Origin: Ohtaekwangia sp035628875
GTDB taxonomy: Bacteria > Bacteroidota > Bacteroidia > Cytophagales > Cyclobacteriaceae
Reading direction: 5' to 3'
Length of the DNA stretch: 64,000 bases
NCBI GenBank assembly: GCA_035628875.1
Contig: DASPIZ010000037.1
Coordinates: 1 to 64,000, forward strand
Positions within the stretch are counted from its first letter, which is position 1; the number at the start of each line of letters is the position of its first letter. The notes under the pieces were generated by a model, which was given only the letters and a program-made list of their open reading frames with translations, did no database searches and was not told where the DNA came from. Both the position numbers and the translations under genes were made by a program. Shown one piece after another: positions 26,479 to 35,550 of this stretch.

Positions 26479-27897
26479 TTATTGCTTGTAGTACTTTTTA
26501 AGTTGATTTCGTTCGTCCCGCAATTTTTCGCTTATCCCTACCTTATAAATGTGTGGATTCTGAAACCGCTTGTATTCATCGGGAAGCATTTTAATTCGCT
26601 GCTGTGAATAATTTTTTATTTCAGACAAGGAAGGAAGCCCAACTGCGTTTCCGTTTTTCATCACGGGATGAAGCAACGGTTCCTGCATAAGGTCTCCAAG
26701 GTGAAGCGATTTGTCAGGATCAGCAGGATGAAACATCGCGGCAGCGTTTGGCTCATCGTGCCGTGTGATTACGTCTGCTCCGAAAAATGTACCATCCGTA
26801 TTCAAGGTGCGATACACTTGTTTTTTATCCGGCAGTGTTATTTTTATCAGGTTCTCGGATAATTTGATTCTGGGTTTTCCATCGGCAAAGGCGAGCTTAT
26901 AAACACCGTCAAGGGCGGCGTCTGGTGCACCCGTTACCAGGCTGGTACCTACTCCAAAAATATCGATCGGAGCTTGTTGGTCAAGTAAACTTTTGATGAC
27001 GTATTCATCCAGTTGATTCGATACCGTGATTTTTACGGATTGTAATCCTGCATCGTCGAGTAATCGTCGTGCTTGTTTTGAAAGGTAGGCGAGGTCTCCG
27101 CTGTCGAGACGAATGCCCTGGAGTTGGTGACCACGTTGTTGCATTTCTTTTGCTACGACGATCGCATTCGGAACACCGGAGTTAAGGGTATCATAAGTAT
27201 CGACAAGAAGGACACAGTTATCGGGTCGATGACCTGCAAAGTCGCGGAACGCAGTTAACTCGTCGTCGTAACTTTGAATATAAGAATGTGCCATTGTACC
27301 GACTACTGGAATATGAAAATCGCGTGCAGCCATAACGTTGCTGGTGGAATCAAATCCACCAACGACACACGCGCGGGTAGCATGATAACCTCCGATTCCC
27401 TGGGCCCTGCGAAGACCGAAGTCACTCAATATCCGGTTACCTGCCACCAACCTCATGCGCGCTGCCTTCGTGGCGATCAATGATTGGAAGTTCAGCATGT
27501 TCAGCAAAAACGTTTCGACAAGTTGTGCTTCGAGAATAGTGGCTTCAACACGAAGAATAGGTTCATTTGGAAAAACCAGTTCTCCTTCGCGCGCAGCATG
27601 AATCGATCCGCGAAAGCGAAAATCCCTGAGACTATTTACGAACTCGTTGTTTAATCCCTGTGACCGAAGGAATTCCAGATCATCGGATGTGAAACGTAAA
27701 TCTTGAATGATGTTCAATACGTTTTCTAAACCGGCAAAAACGGTGAAGCCGCCATTGTACGGAAGTTTTCGGAAAAAATAGTCAAATACAGCTTCATCTT
27801 TACTTTTGCCTGTAAGGTAATAGACTTGTGCCATGGTAATTTGATACAAGTCGGTATAACTCCCTGTAAAGAAGTTCTGCAGTGTTGTGTTTTGCAC
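26479..27897 (-). CDS. pncB: Nicotinate phosphoribosyltransferase
   Basis: A 472-residue NAPRTase. Recognisable segments are the N-terminal FTGSYTDLYQITMAQVYY, FDYFFRKLPYNGGF, the phosphorylated-His region VVGTMAHSYIQSYDDE, and the ribose/phosphate site IRLDSGDLAYLSKQ. It condenses nicotinate with PRPP, with ATP hydrolysis, to form nicotinate mononucleotide. It is first in a two-gene operon with pncA. The length is in the normal range. Confidence 0.95.
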   Translation of the reverse strand: MQNTTLQNFFTGSYTDLYQITMAQVYYLTGKSKDEAVFDYFFRKLPYNGGFTVFAGLENVLNIIQDLRFTSDDLEFLRSQGLNNEFVNSLRDFRFRGSIHAAREGELVFPNEPILRVEATILEAQLVETFLLNMLNFQSLIATKAARMRLVAGNRILSDFGLRRAQGIGGYHATRACVVGGFDSTSNVMAARDFHIPVVGTMAHSYIQSYDDELTAFRDFAGHRPDNCVLLVDTYDTLNSGVPNAIVVAKEMQQRGHQLQGIRLDSGDLAYLSKQARRLLDDAGLQSVKITVSNQLDEYVIKSLLDQQAPIDIFGVGTSLVTGAPDAALDGVYKLAFADGKPRIKLSENLIKITLPDKKQVYRTLNTDGTFFGADVITRHDEPNAAAMFHPADPDKSLHLGDLMQEPLLHPVMKNGNAVGLPSLSEIKNYSQQRIKMLPDEYKRFQNPHIYKVGISEKLRDERNQLKKYYKQ

Positions 27898-28239
27898 GAT
27901 CTTAAATTTCCATAATTATGGTTTATGTTCCTGAAAATTGCAATAGTTATCCGGTTGTATTGCCCGATATATGGATAAGAGTTTGATGAAAAGTTAAAAT
28001 CAGCTCAGGTCTTCATCGGAGTCAACGGATCTAAAGCTAACGGGGGCCTTTCTAAAAGTCAAAATCAGTACGATTCATCATTTATTGGACTTGTAAAAAC
28101 GCTAAATGGGCGCTAGTTGACCGTTATTGATGTTTATAACTGAATGGCCTTAAAATAAATTTTCCGAAGATTTTGAAGTTACCGCAAAATTGAATTTACT
28201 TTGGAATGCAAAGTACTTTTGAAAGAAATTAATTTTTCC
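27898..28239. other. Divergent intergenic region, no gene seen
   Basis: 342 bases between pncB (minus) and the XrtN operon (plus). No reading frame with coding character, tRNA or repeat was recognised. It must contain promoters for both sides. A possible plus-strand promoter is TTTG at 28172-28175 with TACTTTG at 28197-28203, a near match to TTTG/TAnnTTTG, 36 bases before the ATG at 28240. Confidence 0.5.
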
Positions 28240-30804
28240 ATGAATATAAGTTTTATCACACCAGAAATTGCACCCGTGAGCGATGTTTCCTATAAGACAA
28301 GGGACCACCGAATCATTTGGCTCGGCTATGCGCTACTGCTTATATCGTTTAGCTTGTTTGTTATTTTTGAATTCCTTAACGAGAGGCAACGAAGTGGATC
28401 GTTTGCCGCCTTTGTTGTTCATTATTCGCTGGCATTAACTTATGTGGGCGTTCTTCTTCACCAGAAAATGTATGGCCTTAAAAAATCTTGGATGAAGAAA
28501 AACATCAGTTATACCATTATACTTTTACATCTTTTTCTGATTAGCGCTTACGCCTTAAATCGAGACATTCATGTGTTCGAAAACTCAGTTAACTGGTTAT
28601 GTTGTTATATCGTTTTGAGCTCAGTGGTCGTACTGAGCTTCCATTATTTTGATCTTCTGCCGGGCTGGATCAACAGGATACAATATTTGTTGTTGGGAAG
28701 CGCCATCTTATTTTATGGCTACCTGGCAATTTTTGTAGCAGAAGTTTATGTTATCGGTGGGGTAGGTATTCTGTTTTTCGGCATTGGGGCACATATATTT
28801 GTGCCTTTAGTGTTACTGGTTTCCTGTGGATTTTTGATCAGGTATAGCCGGCGAAAAAAATTTATTTCATACGGTTGGATTGCTATAGGCTTTTTTGCGA
28901 GTGTATTTTATACAGCGGGTTTCGTTACCGAATGGACGACACGGGTTTCGCAGATTGAAAGTTTGGCCAGCCAGTCTGTATTATATGAATCTGATTTACC
29001 TACATGGATAAAGATCGGCGAATCGGTGCCCAGTGATTGGATTACCGAGCGCATACTGAAATCTGATTTGGTCTATACGATGCACCATGAGTCAACTGGA
29101 TGGCAATTTTTTCCCAGTATAAGATGGGCCGAAGCGCGAAAGCACGATCCATTTGTGTTCATTTCTTCACTTTTTAAAACCAACGCTCTTTCAAAAGAAG
29201 ATCGCGTAAAGATATTGCAGGCGATTTCTGGTTCGAGGCACAAAGCAGTAGAAAGGCTGTGGTCAGGAGATAACCTCACTACATCCTATATTGTTTCTGA
29301 TATTGATATCCATCCCGAATTTAGGTTATCCTACACAGAAAAATATCTCAACATCCGAAACGATGCGCGTGCTCATGGATGGTGGGGTAGCACGGAAGAA
29401 GCAATCTACACCTTTGATCTCCCGGAAGGTTCAGTCATTACTTCACTGTCATTATGGGTGAACGGACAAGAATCCAAAGGTATTCTGACATCGAAACAAA
29501 AGGCCGTCAAGGCATACAAAACCATTGTCGGAGTTGAACGGCGCGACCCTTCTGTAGTGCACTGGCAGGAGGGGAATACGGTAACCGTTCGTGTTTTTCC
29601 ATGTACATCCGAAGAAGAACGCAAATTTAAAATTGGGATTACCTCGCCACTTGTTGAGCTTCATGGAAAGCTTCGCTATCAGAATGCCGTCTTTCAGGGC
29701 CCAAACCCACATGAAGTTAAAGAAACAATTCGATTCCGATTTTTAGGAGATTATTCAGCGAGCGAAATTCCCAATGATTTCACCAGGGATAAAAACGGTG
29801 ATTATGTTGCTGAAGGGGAATACAATCCTGATTTTGAAATGTTGTTTGACGCCGGTGCGCTAAGGCCTGATAAGAAATTTGTTTGGGATGGTTTTCAGTA
29901 TTCCATTGCTAAGCAGGAAAAGCAGTATGCTACATTTAATCCGGCCCGACTATTTCTTGATATCAATAAAAGCTGGACACCACAAGAACTCGGAAAGGTT
30001 AAAACGTTTTTAAAAGACAAAGAAGTTTTTGCCTACAATCATGACAGGTTTATTAAGTTGACTGACGATAATTGGGACCTTGTAGATGAATTAGCGCTTA
30101 GAAATTTCTCTCTGTTTCCCTTTTATTTAATTAAATCCCCAAAGGATGCGCTTGTAATTACAAAGGGAGATCCGCTATCTCCCCACCTGCGTGATATCAA
30201 AGACAGTAAATTTGCTGCAGGTATTAAGAGTTTCTTTGCGAAAGGTGAAAAGGTATACGTCTATAATCTAAGTGAAAAAACGTCCACGTACATTAAGTCA
30301 CTTCGTGAATTACGTGCATTTGAATTTTCTACCGGTACCTCGGAAGAATTGATAAAGCTTCTGGCGAACCATGTTTATCCCAAAACAACTGAAACAGAAA
30401 ACGAGGTTGTTCTTCACGATGCTGGTTTGGTAATCAAGAAACAACCAGCGGAGCGGGCTCACACAAGCAATGCGCCAGATCACTTGGTCAGATTATTCGC
30501 CTATAATAACATTATGCGTCAGGTTGGATCGCATTATTTTACGGATGACTATTCGGATGCCAGATTGGTTGATGAAGCGTCCACGGCCTATGTGGTTTCT
30601 CCGGTTTCGAGTTTAATTGTATTAGAATCTCAGCACGACTACGACCGGTTTGATATTAGCAATAAAGAAGATAGTTTAAGAAACGCTTCCAGGCAATCCT
30701 CAGGAGCCGTACCAGAACCGCATGAATGGTTACTGATCATTCTGTTTTTATTGTTTGCTGTTATTATCACCTATCGTAAAACACAAATGAAGCCAGTAGC
30801 ATGA
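28240..30804 (+). CDS. XrtN-system VIT-domain protein with PEP-CTERM-like tail
   Basis: An 854-residue membrane protein. The N-terminal ~240 residues carry seven to eight hydrophobic helices. A VIT-like (inter-alpha-trypsin N-terminal) domain follows at about residues 380-470 (EEAIYTFDLPEGSVITSLSL, then QKAVKAYKTIVGVERRDPSV). The C terminus has the exosortase sorting layout: Pro825-Glu826-Pro827 (VPEPHEW), a hydrophobic helix, then a basic end (YRKTQMKP). This combination is that of the dedicated target of exosortase XrtN. Start 28240 (MNISFITPE) is chosen over the in-frame TTG 13 codons earlier. Its stop overlaps the exosortase start (ATGA), so enzyme and target are translationally coupled. 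Confidence 0.85.
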   Translation: MNISFITPEIAPVSDVSYKTRDHRIIWLGYALLLISFSLFVIFEFLNERQRSGSFAAFVVHYSLALTYVGVLLHQKMYGLKKSWMKKNISYTIILLHLFLISAYALNRDIHVFENSVNWLCCYIVLSSVVVLSFHYFDLLPGWINRIQYLLLGSAILFYGYLAIFVAEVYVIGGVGILFFGIGAHIFVPLVLLVSCGFLIRYSRRKKFISYGWIAIGFFASVFYTAGFVTEWTTRVSQIESLASQSVLYESDLPTWIKIGESVPSDWITERILKSDLVYTMHHESTGWQFFPSIRWAEARKHDPFVFISSLFKTNALSKEDRVKILQAISGSRHKAVERLWSGDNLTTSYIVSDIDIHPEFRLSYTEKYLNIRNDARAHGWWGSTEEAIYTFDLPEGSVITSLSLWVNGQESKGILTSKQKAVKAYKTIVGVERRDPSVVHWQEGNTVTVRVFPCTSEEERKFKIGITSPLVELHGKLRYQNAVFQGPNPHEVKETIRFRFLGDYSASEIPNDFTRDKNGDYVAEGEYNPDFEMLFDAGALRPDKKFVWDGFQYSIAKQEKQYATFNPARLFLDINKSWTPQELGKVKTFLKDKEVFAYNHDRFIKLTDDNWDLVDELALRNFSLFPFYLIKSPKDALVITKGDPLSPHLRDIKDSKFAAGIKSFFAKGEKVYVYNLSEKTSTYIKSLRELRAFEFSTGTSEELIKLLANHVYPKTTETENEVVLHDAGLVIKKQPAERAHTSNAPDHLVRLFAYNNIMRQVGSHYFTDDYSDARLVDEASTAYVVSPVSSLIVLESQHDYDRFDISNKEDSLRNASRQSSGAVPEPHEWLLIILFLLFAVIITYRKTQMKPVA

Positions 30805-32144
30805 TGGGACTTTTAAATCGTTATGACGTTGACTATGCGAAGTTAGCCTTTCCCTTGTTTTTAATTCTGATTGGGATAGCCGGCGGTATACTGGCTTTTC
30901 CCCTTTCTTATATTTCCTCCAGTAACGTGCTGATTGGATTATGTTTATTTCCCTTTGCTTTTTTTAAGGAAGGGCCTGCCCGAGTTAATTACCTGTATTT
31001 TATCGGTTTTACATTTTTTAGTGTACTTACCTACCGTTATCACCACAAGATTTTTTATTTCTTTGCCATATCGCTGTATGTTGTTTTTATTGTTGAGTTC
31101 TACGTGGGGCGGTTGAATTCATTGATGCTGTTTTTGATTGTCGTCATGTCGCCGGTTTTTTCGCAGGTAGCAATAATTCTTGGCTTCCCCATTAGATTAT
31201 ATCTCAGTGAATGGTCTGGTACCTTGCTTCGATTGGCCGGATTAGAAATCCTGGTTGACGGAAATATGATGGTATTGGATGGCTTTAGCTTCACCGTAGA
31301 CGAAGCATGTATGGGGTTGAATATGCTGGCCATTTCAATGCTTATGGGTGTTTTTGTAATCGCGCATCAGTATTACACAACACGAAAAAGGCTTTCATTG
31401 AAGTCTTTGTTGTTGTTCTTTATCATTGTTTTTGTTCTAAATGTTATCTGTAATCTGTTCAGGATAATTTTGCTGGTCATCTTTAAGATTATGCCGGAAA
31501 ATCCCTTGCATGAACTCATGGGCGTGTTTTGTCTTATTTTGTATGTAATGATTCCGCTTTATTTTATTGCAAAGTGGATGATTTTTCGTATAGCCAATTC
31601 GTTAGAACCTAGCCATTCCCCGGGTTTTAAATCTTTTAAACTTAAAGGTTTTTCTGTTGTGCTTGGGGTAGCCCTGCTGTGTTTAGGATATTCAATCGAT
31701 CCGTTGCGTTCAGCATTCAGTACGCCACATGCGAAAGTATCGTTGCAAGGGTTGACCTCCATACCAATGAAGGATGGTATTACGAAAATGGAGAGTGAAG
31801 AATTATTGGTATATGTGAAACCAATACCTGAATTTTTTACAAGTGAACACACACCGCTGATCTGTTGGAAGGGGAGTGGATATGAATTTAAAAAAGTTCG
31901 AAAAGAACAGATAGGACATCGTGAATTATATCGCGGTGTGTTGATGAAGGAAAAGGATCTTCTTTACACCGCATGGTGGTATACGAATGGAAACACACAA
32001 ACAGTTGATCAATTAACCTGGCGTAGCAAGATGCTCTTTGGTGAAGCGCGGTTTTGTTTGGTTAATGTCACCGCCAAGGATGAAATAACCCTGAAGCAGC
32101 ATGTTTCGAGTATTCTCTCTGATAATCTTTTTAAAATTGACTAA
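30801..32144 (+). CDS. xrtN: Exosortase N
   Basis: A 447-residue polytopic membrane protein with the exosortase active-site triad in order and spacing: Cys170 in DEACMGLNML, Arg221 in NLFRIILL and His237 in PLHELMG. Helices fill residues about 10-275; the last ~170 residues form a soluble, extracytoplasmic-looking domain after a final helix. Exosortases cleave PEP-CTERM-like tails and transfer the protein to another anchor. Here the only visible target is the VIT-domain protein encoded directly upstream with an overlapping start. No polysaccharide genes, which accompany many exosortases, lie next to it. Confidence 0.9.
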   Translation: MMGLLNRYDVDYAKLAFPLFLILIGIAGGILAFPLSYISSSNVLIGLCLFPFAFFKEGPARVNYLYFIGFTFFSVLTYRYHHKIFYFFAISLYVVFIVEFYVGRLNSLMLFLIVVMSPVFSQVAIILGFPIRLYLSEWSGTLLRLAGLEILVDGNMMVLDGFSFTVDEACMGLNMLAISMLMGVFVIAHQYYTTRKRLSLKSLLLFFIIVFVLNVICNLFRIILLVIFKIMPENPLHELMGVFCLILYVMIPLYFIAKWMIFRIANSLEPSHSPGFKSFKLKGFSVVLGVALLCLGYSIDPLRSAFSTPHAKVSLQGLTSIPMKDGITKMESEELLVYVKPIPEFFTSEHTPLICWKGSGYEFKKVRKEQIGHRELYRGVLMKEKDLLYTAWWYTNGNTQTVDQLTWRSKMLFGEARFCLVNVTAKDEITLKQHVSSILSDNLFKID

Positions 32145-32149
32145 TTGTT

Positions 32150-32647
32150 ATGGCAGCAGCTCATGTTGAAATCTCTAAATTAAAAAGGCAGGTACAAATC
32201 CTTATTGCGTTGTTTATTTCGGGATTAGTTTTTAGTGGTATAACAGCGTTTCCGATTGAAGCTGAATTGCAAATTGCACAACAGTGGATGGAAAACCTGG
32301 AGTGGAACAATCGCTTTTCATCGTGGATTCAAGTGACATACAAGGGGGTTAAGGAAACCAATTCTAAATATCCATTCATTGCGTATGGCAGCGACTGGCT
32401 TGCCTTTGCTCACCTTGTCATTGCAATTGCATTCGGGGGACCTCTGCGGGATCCCGTAAAAAACATTTGGGTAATTGAGTTTGGCATGATCGCGTGCCTG
32501 GCAATATTTCCCCTTGCTTTTATTGCCGGACCACTAAGGCAAATCCCGTTGTTTTGGCAATGTATTGATTGCTCGTTCGGAATTGTCGGCTTTCTGTTAT
32601 TGTGGTCCTGTCACAAAAAAATCACAATGATGCGCAGAGCAGGTTAA
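32150..32647 (+). CDS. Small membrane protein of the XrtN operon
   Basis: A 165-residue protein with four hydrophobic segments (about residues 15-33, 87-105, 110-130, 135-152). The first loop contains FPIEAELQIAQQWMENL and VKETNSKYPFIAYGSDWLA. I do not recognise a characterised family. It starts 5 bases after xrtN, so it is co-transcribed and presumably part of the same system, perhaps as an accessory to sorting. It ends 4 bases before the convergent thioredoxin gene. Confidence 0.65.
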   Translation: MAAAHVEISKLKRQVQILIALFISGLVFSGITAFPIEAELQIAQQWMENLEWNNRFSSWIQVTYKGVKETNSKYPFIAYGSDWLAFAHLVIAIAFGGPLRDPVKNIWVIEFGMIACLAIFPLAFIAGPLRQIPLFWQCIDCSFGIVGFLLLWSCHKKITMMRRAG

Positions 32648-32651
32648 TAAA

Positions 32652-32975
32652 TTAACCTTTAACCGGTTCTTCCAAAAACTGGTTGATCACCTGCTCCAAT
32701 TGATTGGCATTCATTACGCCGGATTGGCGCCAGTGTACCTTTCCCTGTTTAAAAACCATCAGCGTTGGCACGCCTTGGATCTGAAATGATTGTGCAAGTG
32801 CCTGGTTTTTGTCGACATCAATTTTTATAATGGAGGCTTTGTCACCGATCCGGCTGGCCAATTCTTGCAGAATGGGCTGCATCATTTTACATGGGCCACA
32901 CCAGGTCGCGGTAAAGTCTACGAGTACTGGCTTGTCACCATTTACCAGGTCATTGAAGGATTTTTTTTCTTCCAT
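32652..32975 (-). CDS. trxA: Thioredoxin
   Basis: A 107-residue thioredoxin with the WCGPC redox site (Cys26 and Cys29) and the cis-proline region IQGVPTLMVF. It reduces disulfides in cytoplasmic proteins. The start at 32975 (MEEKKSFNDL) gives the canonical length; an in-frame extension to 33065 would add a hydrophobic stretch with no family support. The gene is divergent from the aryl-polyene operon and convergent with the XrtN operon. Confidence 0.93.
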   Translation of the reverse strand: MEEKKSFNDLVNGDKPVLVDFTATWCGPCKMMQPILQELASRIGDKASIIKIDVDKNQALAQSFQIQGVPTLMVFKQGKVHWRQSGVMNANQLEQVINQFLEEPVKG

Positions 32976-33131
32976 AATTGCAACGTTTGATCTACAAATA
33001 AACACATGTAGCAGCGTAAGAATTCCGCCGGCGCTCAAATAAAGTCGAAAAAAAATTCTTGTCATTCATGCAACACTACAGGCTCTTGCGGTCGGAAAAT
33101 CAATCGGCAATAAAAATCACTTGAAGTTTCT

Positions 33132-33139
33132 TATTTTTG
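33132..33139 (+). promoter_or_regulatory. -7 box of the polyene operon
   Basis: TATTTTTG is an exact TAnnTTTG match 30 bases upstream of the ammonia-lyase start. The surrounding TTATTTTTGGCCC is nearly repeated in front of the first ketosynthase gene at 35482. No -33 TTTG is visible at the usual spacing. Confidence 0.45.
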
Positions 33140-33169
33140 GCCCTTTATTAAATAAGCGAGTACACGCAA

Positions 33170-34711
33170 ATGGTCACTGTTGGAAGTAAGAATCTGTTGG
33201 TTGAGGATTTTGAACAAGTTTTATATAAAAACGTACCGGTTTCTATCGACGCCGGGGCAAAACAAAACGTACAGAAAAATTTCGAGTTTTTAACTGAATA
33301 CGCGCGTGATAAAATAATTTATGGCATTAATACCGGGCTTGGCCCGATGGCGCAGTATAAAATCAATGAGCATGATCAACACCAGCTTCAATACAATCTG
33401 ATTCGAAGTCACAGTGCCGGTGCCGGTCAGCATTTTACGGACGATCTCTCCCGGGCAACAATGTTGGCACGATTAAATAGTTTGCTGCAGGGTAAGTCAG
33501 GGATACACCCGGATCTCATTGACCTTATTGCTGAACTATTGAACCAAGGTGTGTCAGCGTGTATCTTCGAAAAGGGCGGAGTTGGCGCCAGTGGAGATCT
33601 CGTTCAATTGGCCCATCTGGCACTTAACCTTATTGGTGAAGGACAGGTATTGTTTAATGGTAAGCTCCAGTTAACCGAACACGTTTTTCAACAATTGGGC
33701 ATAACACCGTTAAAGATTCGTCTTCGCGAGGGGCTGGCGATTATGAATGGCACGTCAGCAATGACTGGCGTTGGAATAGTAAATCTGATTCATGCAAAAA
33801 GGCTTTTAACTTGTTCGGTGATTCTTTCAGGTATCACCAACGAACTGATGAAGTCCTTCGATGACCACTTTTCGTTTGAATTGAATAACGCGAAACTTCA
33901 TCGCGGTCAGGCGCAGATTGCAGAAATGATGCGTGGTTTTCTGGCTGATAGTAAGTTGATCCGGAAACGGCCGGAACATCTTTATCACAAAAAAATTGAA
34001 GAAGCGGTTTTTACCGATAAAGTGCAGGAGTATTATTCACTTCGCTGCGTTCCACAAATCCTCGGACCTGTATATGATACCATAAAACAAGTTGAGGATG
34101 TCGTTGTGAACGAACTCAATTCATCAAACGATAATCCGGTCATCGATCATGAAAAAATGAACGTATACCACGGTGGTAATTTTCATGGCGATTATGTTTC
34201 GATGGCGATGGATCAGCTTAAGATCGCGCTTGTAAAATTATCAATGCTTTCGGAGCGTCAGCTGAATTATATGCTTAACGATAAGCTTAATCAGAAGTTT
34301 CCACCGTTTTTAAATTTAGGAAAGCCGGGACTTAATTTTGGGTTGCAGGGAATGCAGTTTATGGCCACCTCTACCGTTGCAGAAAACCAGACGCTGTCGT
34401 TTCCCATGTATGTGCACAGTATTACCAACAATAACGACAATCAGGATATTGTGAGTATGGGATGTAATGCCGCTTTAATGACCAGGAAAGTAATTGAAAA
34501 TAGTTTTGATGTCTTGTCTGTACAACTACTCGCTGTCATGCAGGGAATTGATATTTTGCAATGCCAAAACAGGTTGTCCACAACAACGTTATCTATCTAC
34601 AACGATGTACGCAACATTGCAGGGGTGATCACTGACGATAAACCACGTTACGAAGAATTGCAGCGTGTTCGTAAATATTTAATAGCATTAGGTTCACGGT
34701 TCAAACTATAA
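33170..34711 (+). CDS. Tyrosine ammonia-lyase (HAL/PAL family)
   Basis: A 513-residue MIO enzyme: the Ala140-Ser141-Gly142 triad (GGVGASGDLVQLAHLAL) forms the electrophilic cofactor. The selectivity region reads LIRSHSAGAG (His81), like the known Flavobacterium johnsoniae tyrosine ammonia-lyase as I recall it, rather than the Phe type of PAL. Shared stretches include INTGLGPMAQY, KVQEYYSLRCVPQILGP and FHGDYVSMAMD. It should convert tyrosine to 4-coumarate, the aryl starter for flexirubin-type polyenes. It is the first gene of a 22-gene operon, 3 bases from the ketoreductase gene. Histidine as substrate is a less likely alternative. Confidence 0.88.
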   Translation: MVTVGSKNLLVEDFEQVLYKNVPVSIDAGAKQNVQKNFEFLTEYARDKIIYGINTGLGPMAQYKINEHDQHQLQYNLIRSHSAGAGQHFTDDLSRATMLARLNSLLQGKSGIHPDLIDLIAELLNQGVSACIFEKGGVGASGDLVQLAHLALNLIGEGQVLFNGKLQLTEHVFQQLGITPLKIRLREGLAIMNGTSAMTGVGIVNLIHAKRLLTCSVILSGITNELMKSFDDHFSFELNNAKLHRGQAQIAEMMRGFLADSKLIRKRPEHLYHKKIEEAVFTDKVQEYYSLRCVPQILGPVYDTIKQVEDVVVNELNSSNDNPVIDHEKMNVYHGGNFHGDYVSMAMDQLKIALVKLSMLSERQLNYMLNDKLNQKFPPFLNLGKPGLNFGLQGMQFMATSTVAENQTLSFPMYVHSITNNNDNQDIVSMGCNAALMTRKVIENSFDVLSVQLLAVMQGIDILQCQNRLSTTTLSIYNDVRNIAGVITDDKPRYEELQRVRKYLIALGSRFKL

Positions 34712-34714
34712 AAG

Positions 34715-35440
34715 ATGAAATACGCACTGGTTACTGGAGGATCGCGTGGCATTGGACGAGCAGTATGTTTAAAACTCGCTGCACGGCAGTACAACATACT
34801 CATCAATTACAAGTCGAATGATGCAGAAGCCGAGAAGACCCTTGCCCTGGTGAAAGAATTAAATGTGAAGGCGGAGTTGTTGAAATTCGATGTTGCCAAC
34901 AAAGAAGAAGTTGATGCTGTATTAGGAAAATGGATCGAGCAGCATCCTGGGGAAACAGTCGAAATACTGGTAAACAATGCGGGCGTAAGACAGGATGCCC
35001 TAATGATCTTTATGACCGACAACCAGTGGAAAGATGTAATCGGGTCAAGCTTAGATGGTTTTTTTTATGTTACCCAGTTGGTAGTGAAATACATGCTGGT
35101 AAAACGTTATGGCCGGATCGTGAATGTGGTATCCGTTTCGGGATTAATGGGTATGGCGGGCCAAATAAATTATTCCGCTGCGAAAGCAGGTGTAATTGGA
35201 GCAACCAAAGCATTGGCGAAGGAAGTGGCGCGGCGAAATATTACCGTGAATGCGGTAGCTCCCGGATTCATCAAAACCGATATGACAAAAGATCTCAGCG
35301 AAGAACAACTCAAGGCAATGATTCCCATGCAACGCTTTGGCGAAGCCGATGAAGTTGCCGATGCCATAGTTTTCTTATCATCTCCGGAAGCTTCTTACAT
35401 TACGGGCGCGGTTTTACCTATCAACGGTGGCATTATCTGA
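34715..35440 (+). CDS. fabG: 3-oxoacyl-ACP reductase (FabG type)
   Basis: A 241-residue short-chain dehydrogenase. NADPH-binding motif TGGSRGIGRAV, structural NNAGVRQD, catalytic Ser in VVSVSGLMGM and Tyr-x-x-x-Lys in INYSAAKAG. It reduces the 3-keto group after each condensation. In this operon it is the only visible ketoreductase and is predicted to serve all polyene extension cycles. A 110-base gap with a possible secondary promoter separates it from the ketosynthase that follows. Confidence 0.92.
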   Translation: MKYALVTGGSRGIGRAVCLKLAARQYNILINYKSNDAEAEKTLALVKELNVKAELLKFDVANKEEVDAVLGKWIEQHPGETVEILVNNAGVRQDALMIFMTDNQWKDVIGSSLDGFFYVTQLVVKYMLVKRYGRIVNVVSVSGLMGMAGQINYSAAKAGVIGATKALAKEVARRNITVNAVAPGFIKTDMTKDLSEEQLKAMIPMQRFGEADEVADAIVFLSSPEASYITGAVLPINGGII

Positions 35441-35482
35441 AATCTGAAGACGCGCCGCCACGCTTATTTTAAGAATTAATAT

Positions 35483-35490
35483 TATTTTTG
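35483..35490 (+). promoter_or_regulatory. Possible internal promoter box before the first ketosynthase
   Basis: TATTTTTG (exact TAnnTTTG) lies in the only sizeable gap (110 bases) of the first half of the operon, 60 bases before the ketosynthase start. It shares TTATTTTTG and a following GGCCC with the box at 33132. No -33 element was found. Confidence 0.4.
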
Positions 35491-35550
35491 TGGCCCAGAA
35501 AGATGGCGATCAATAGTTGTGATCGCCTTTCTGATAAGCTAACTAACCTG

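Noticed and set aside
32976..33065. Longer thioredoxin with a hydrophobic N terminus
   Set aside because: The 107-residue form has canonical length; the extension has no family support and covers the divergent promoter region.
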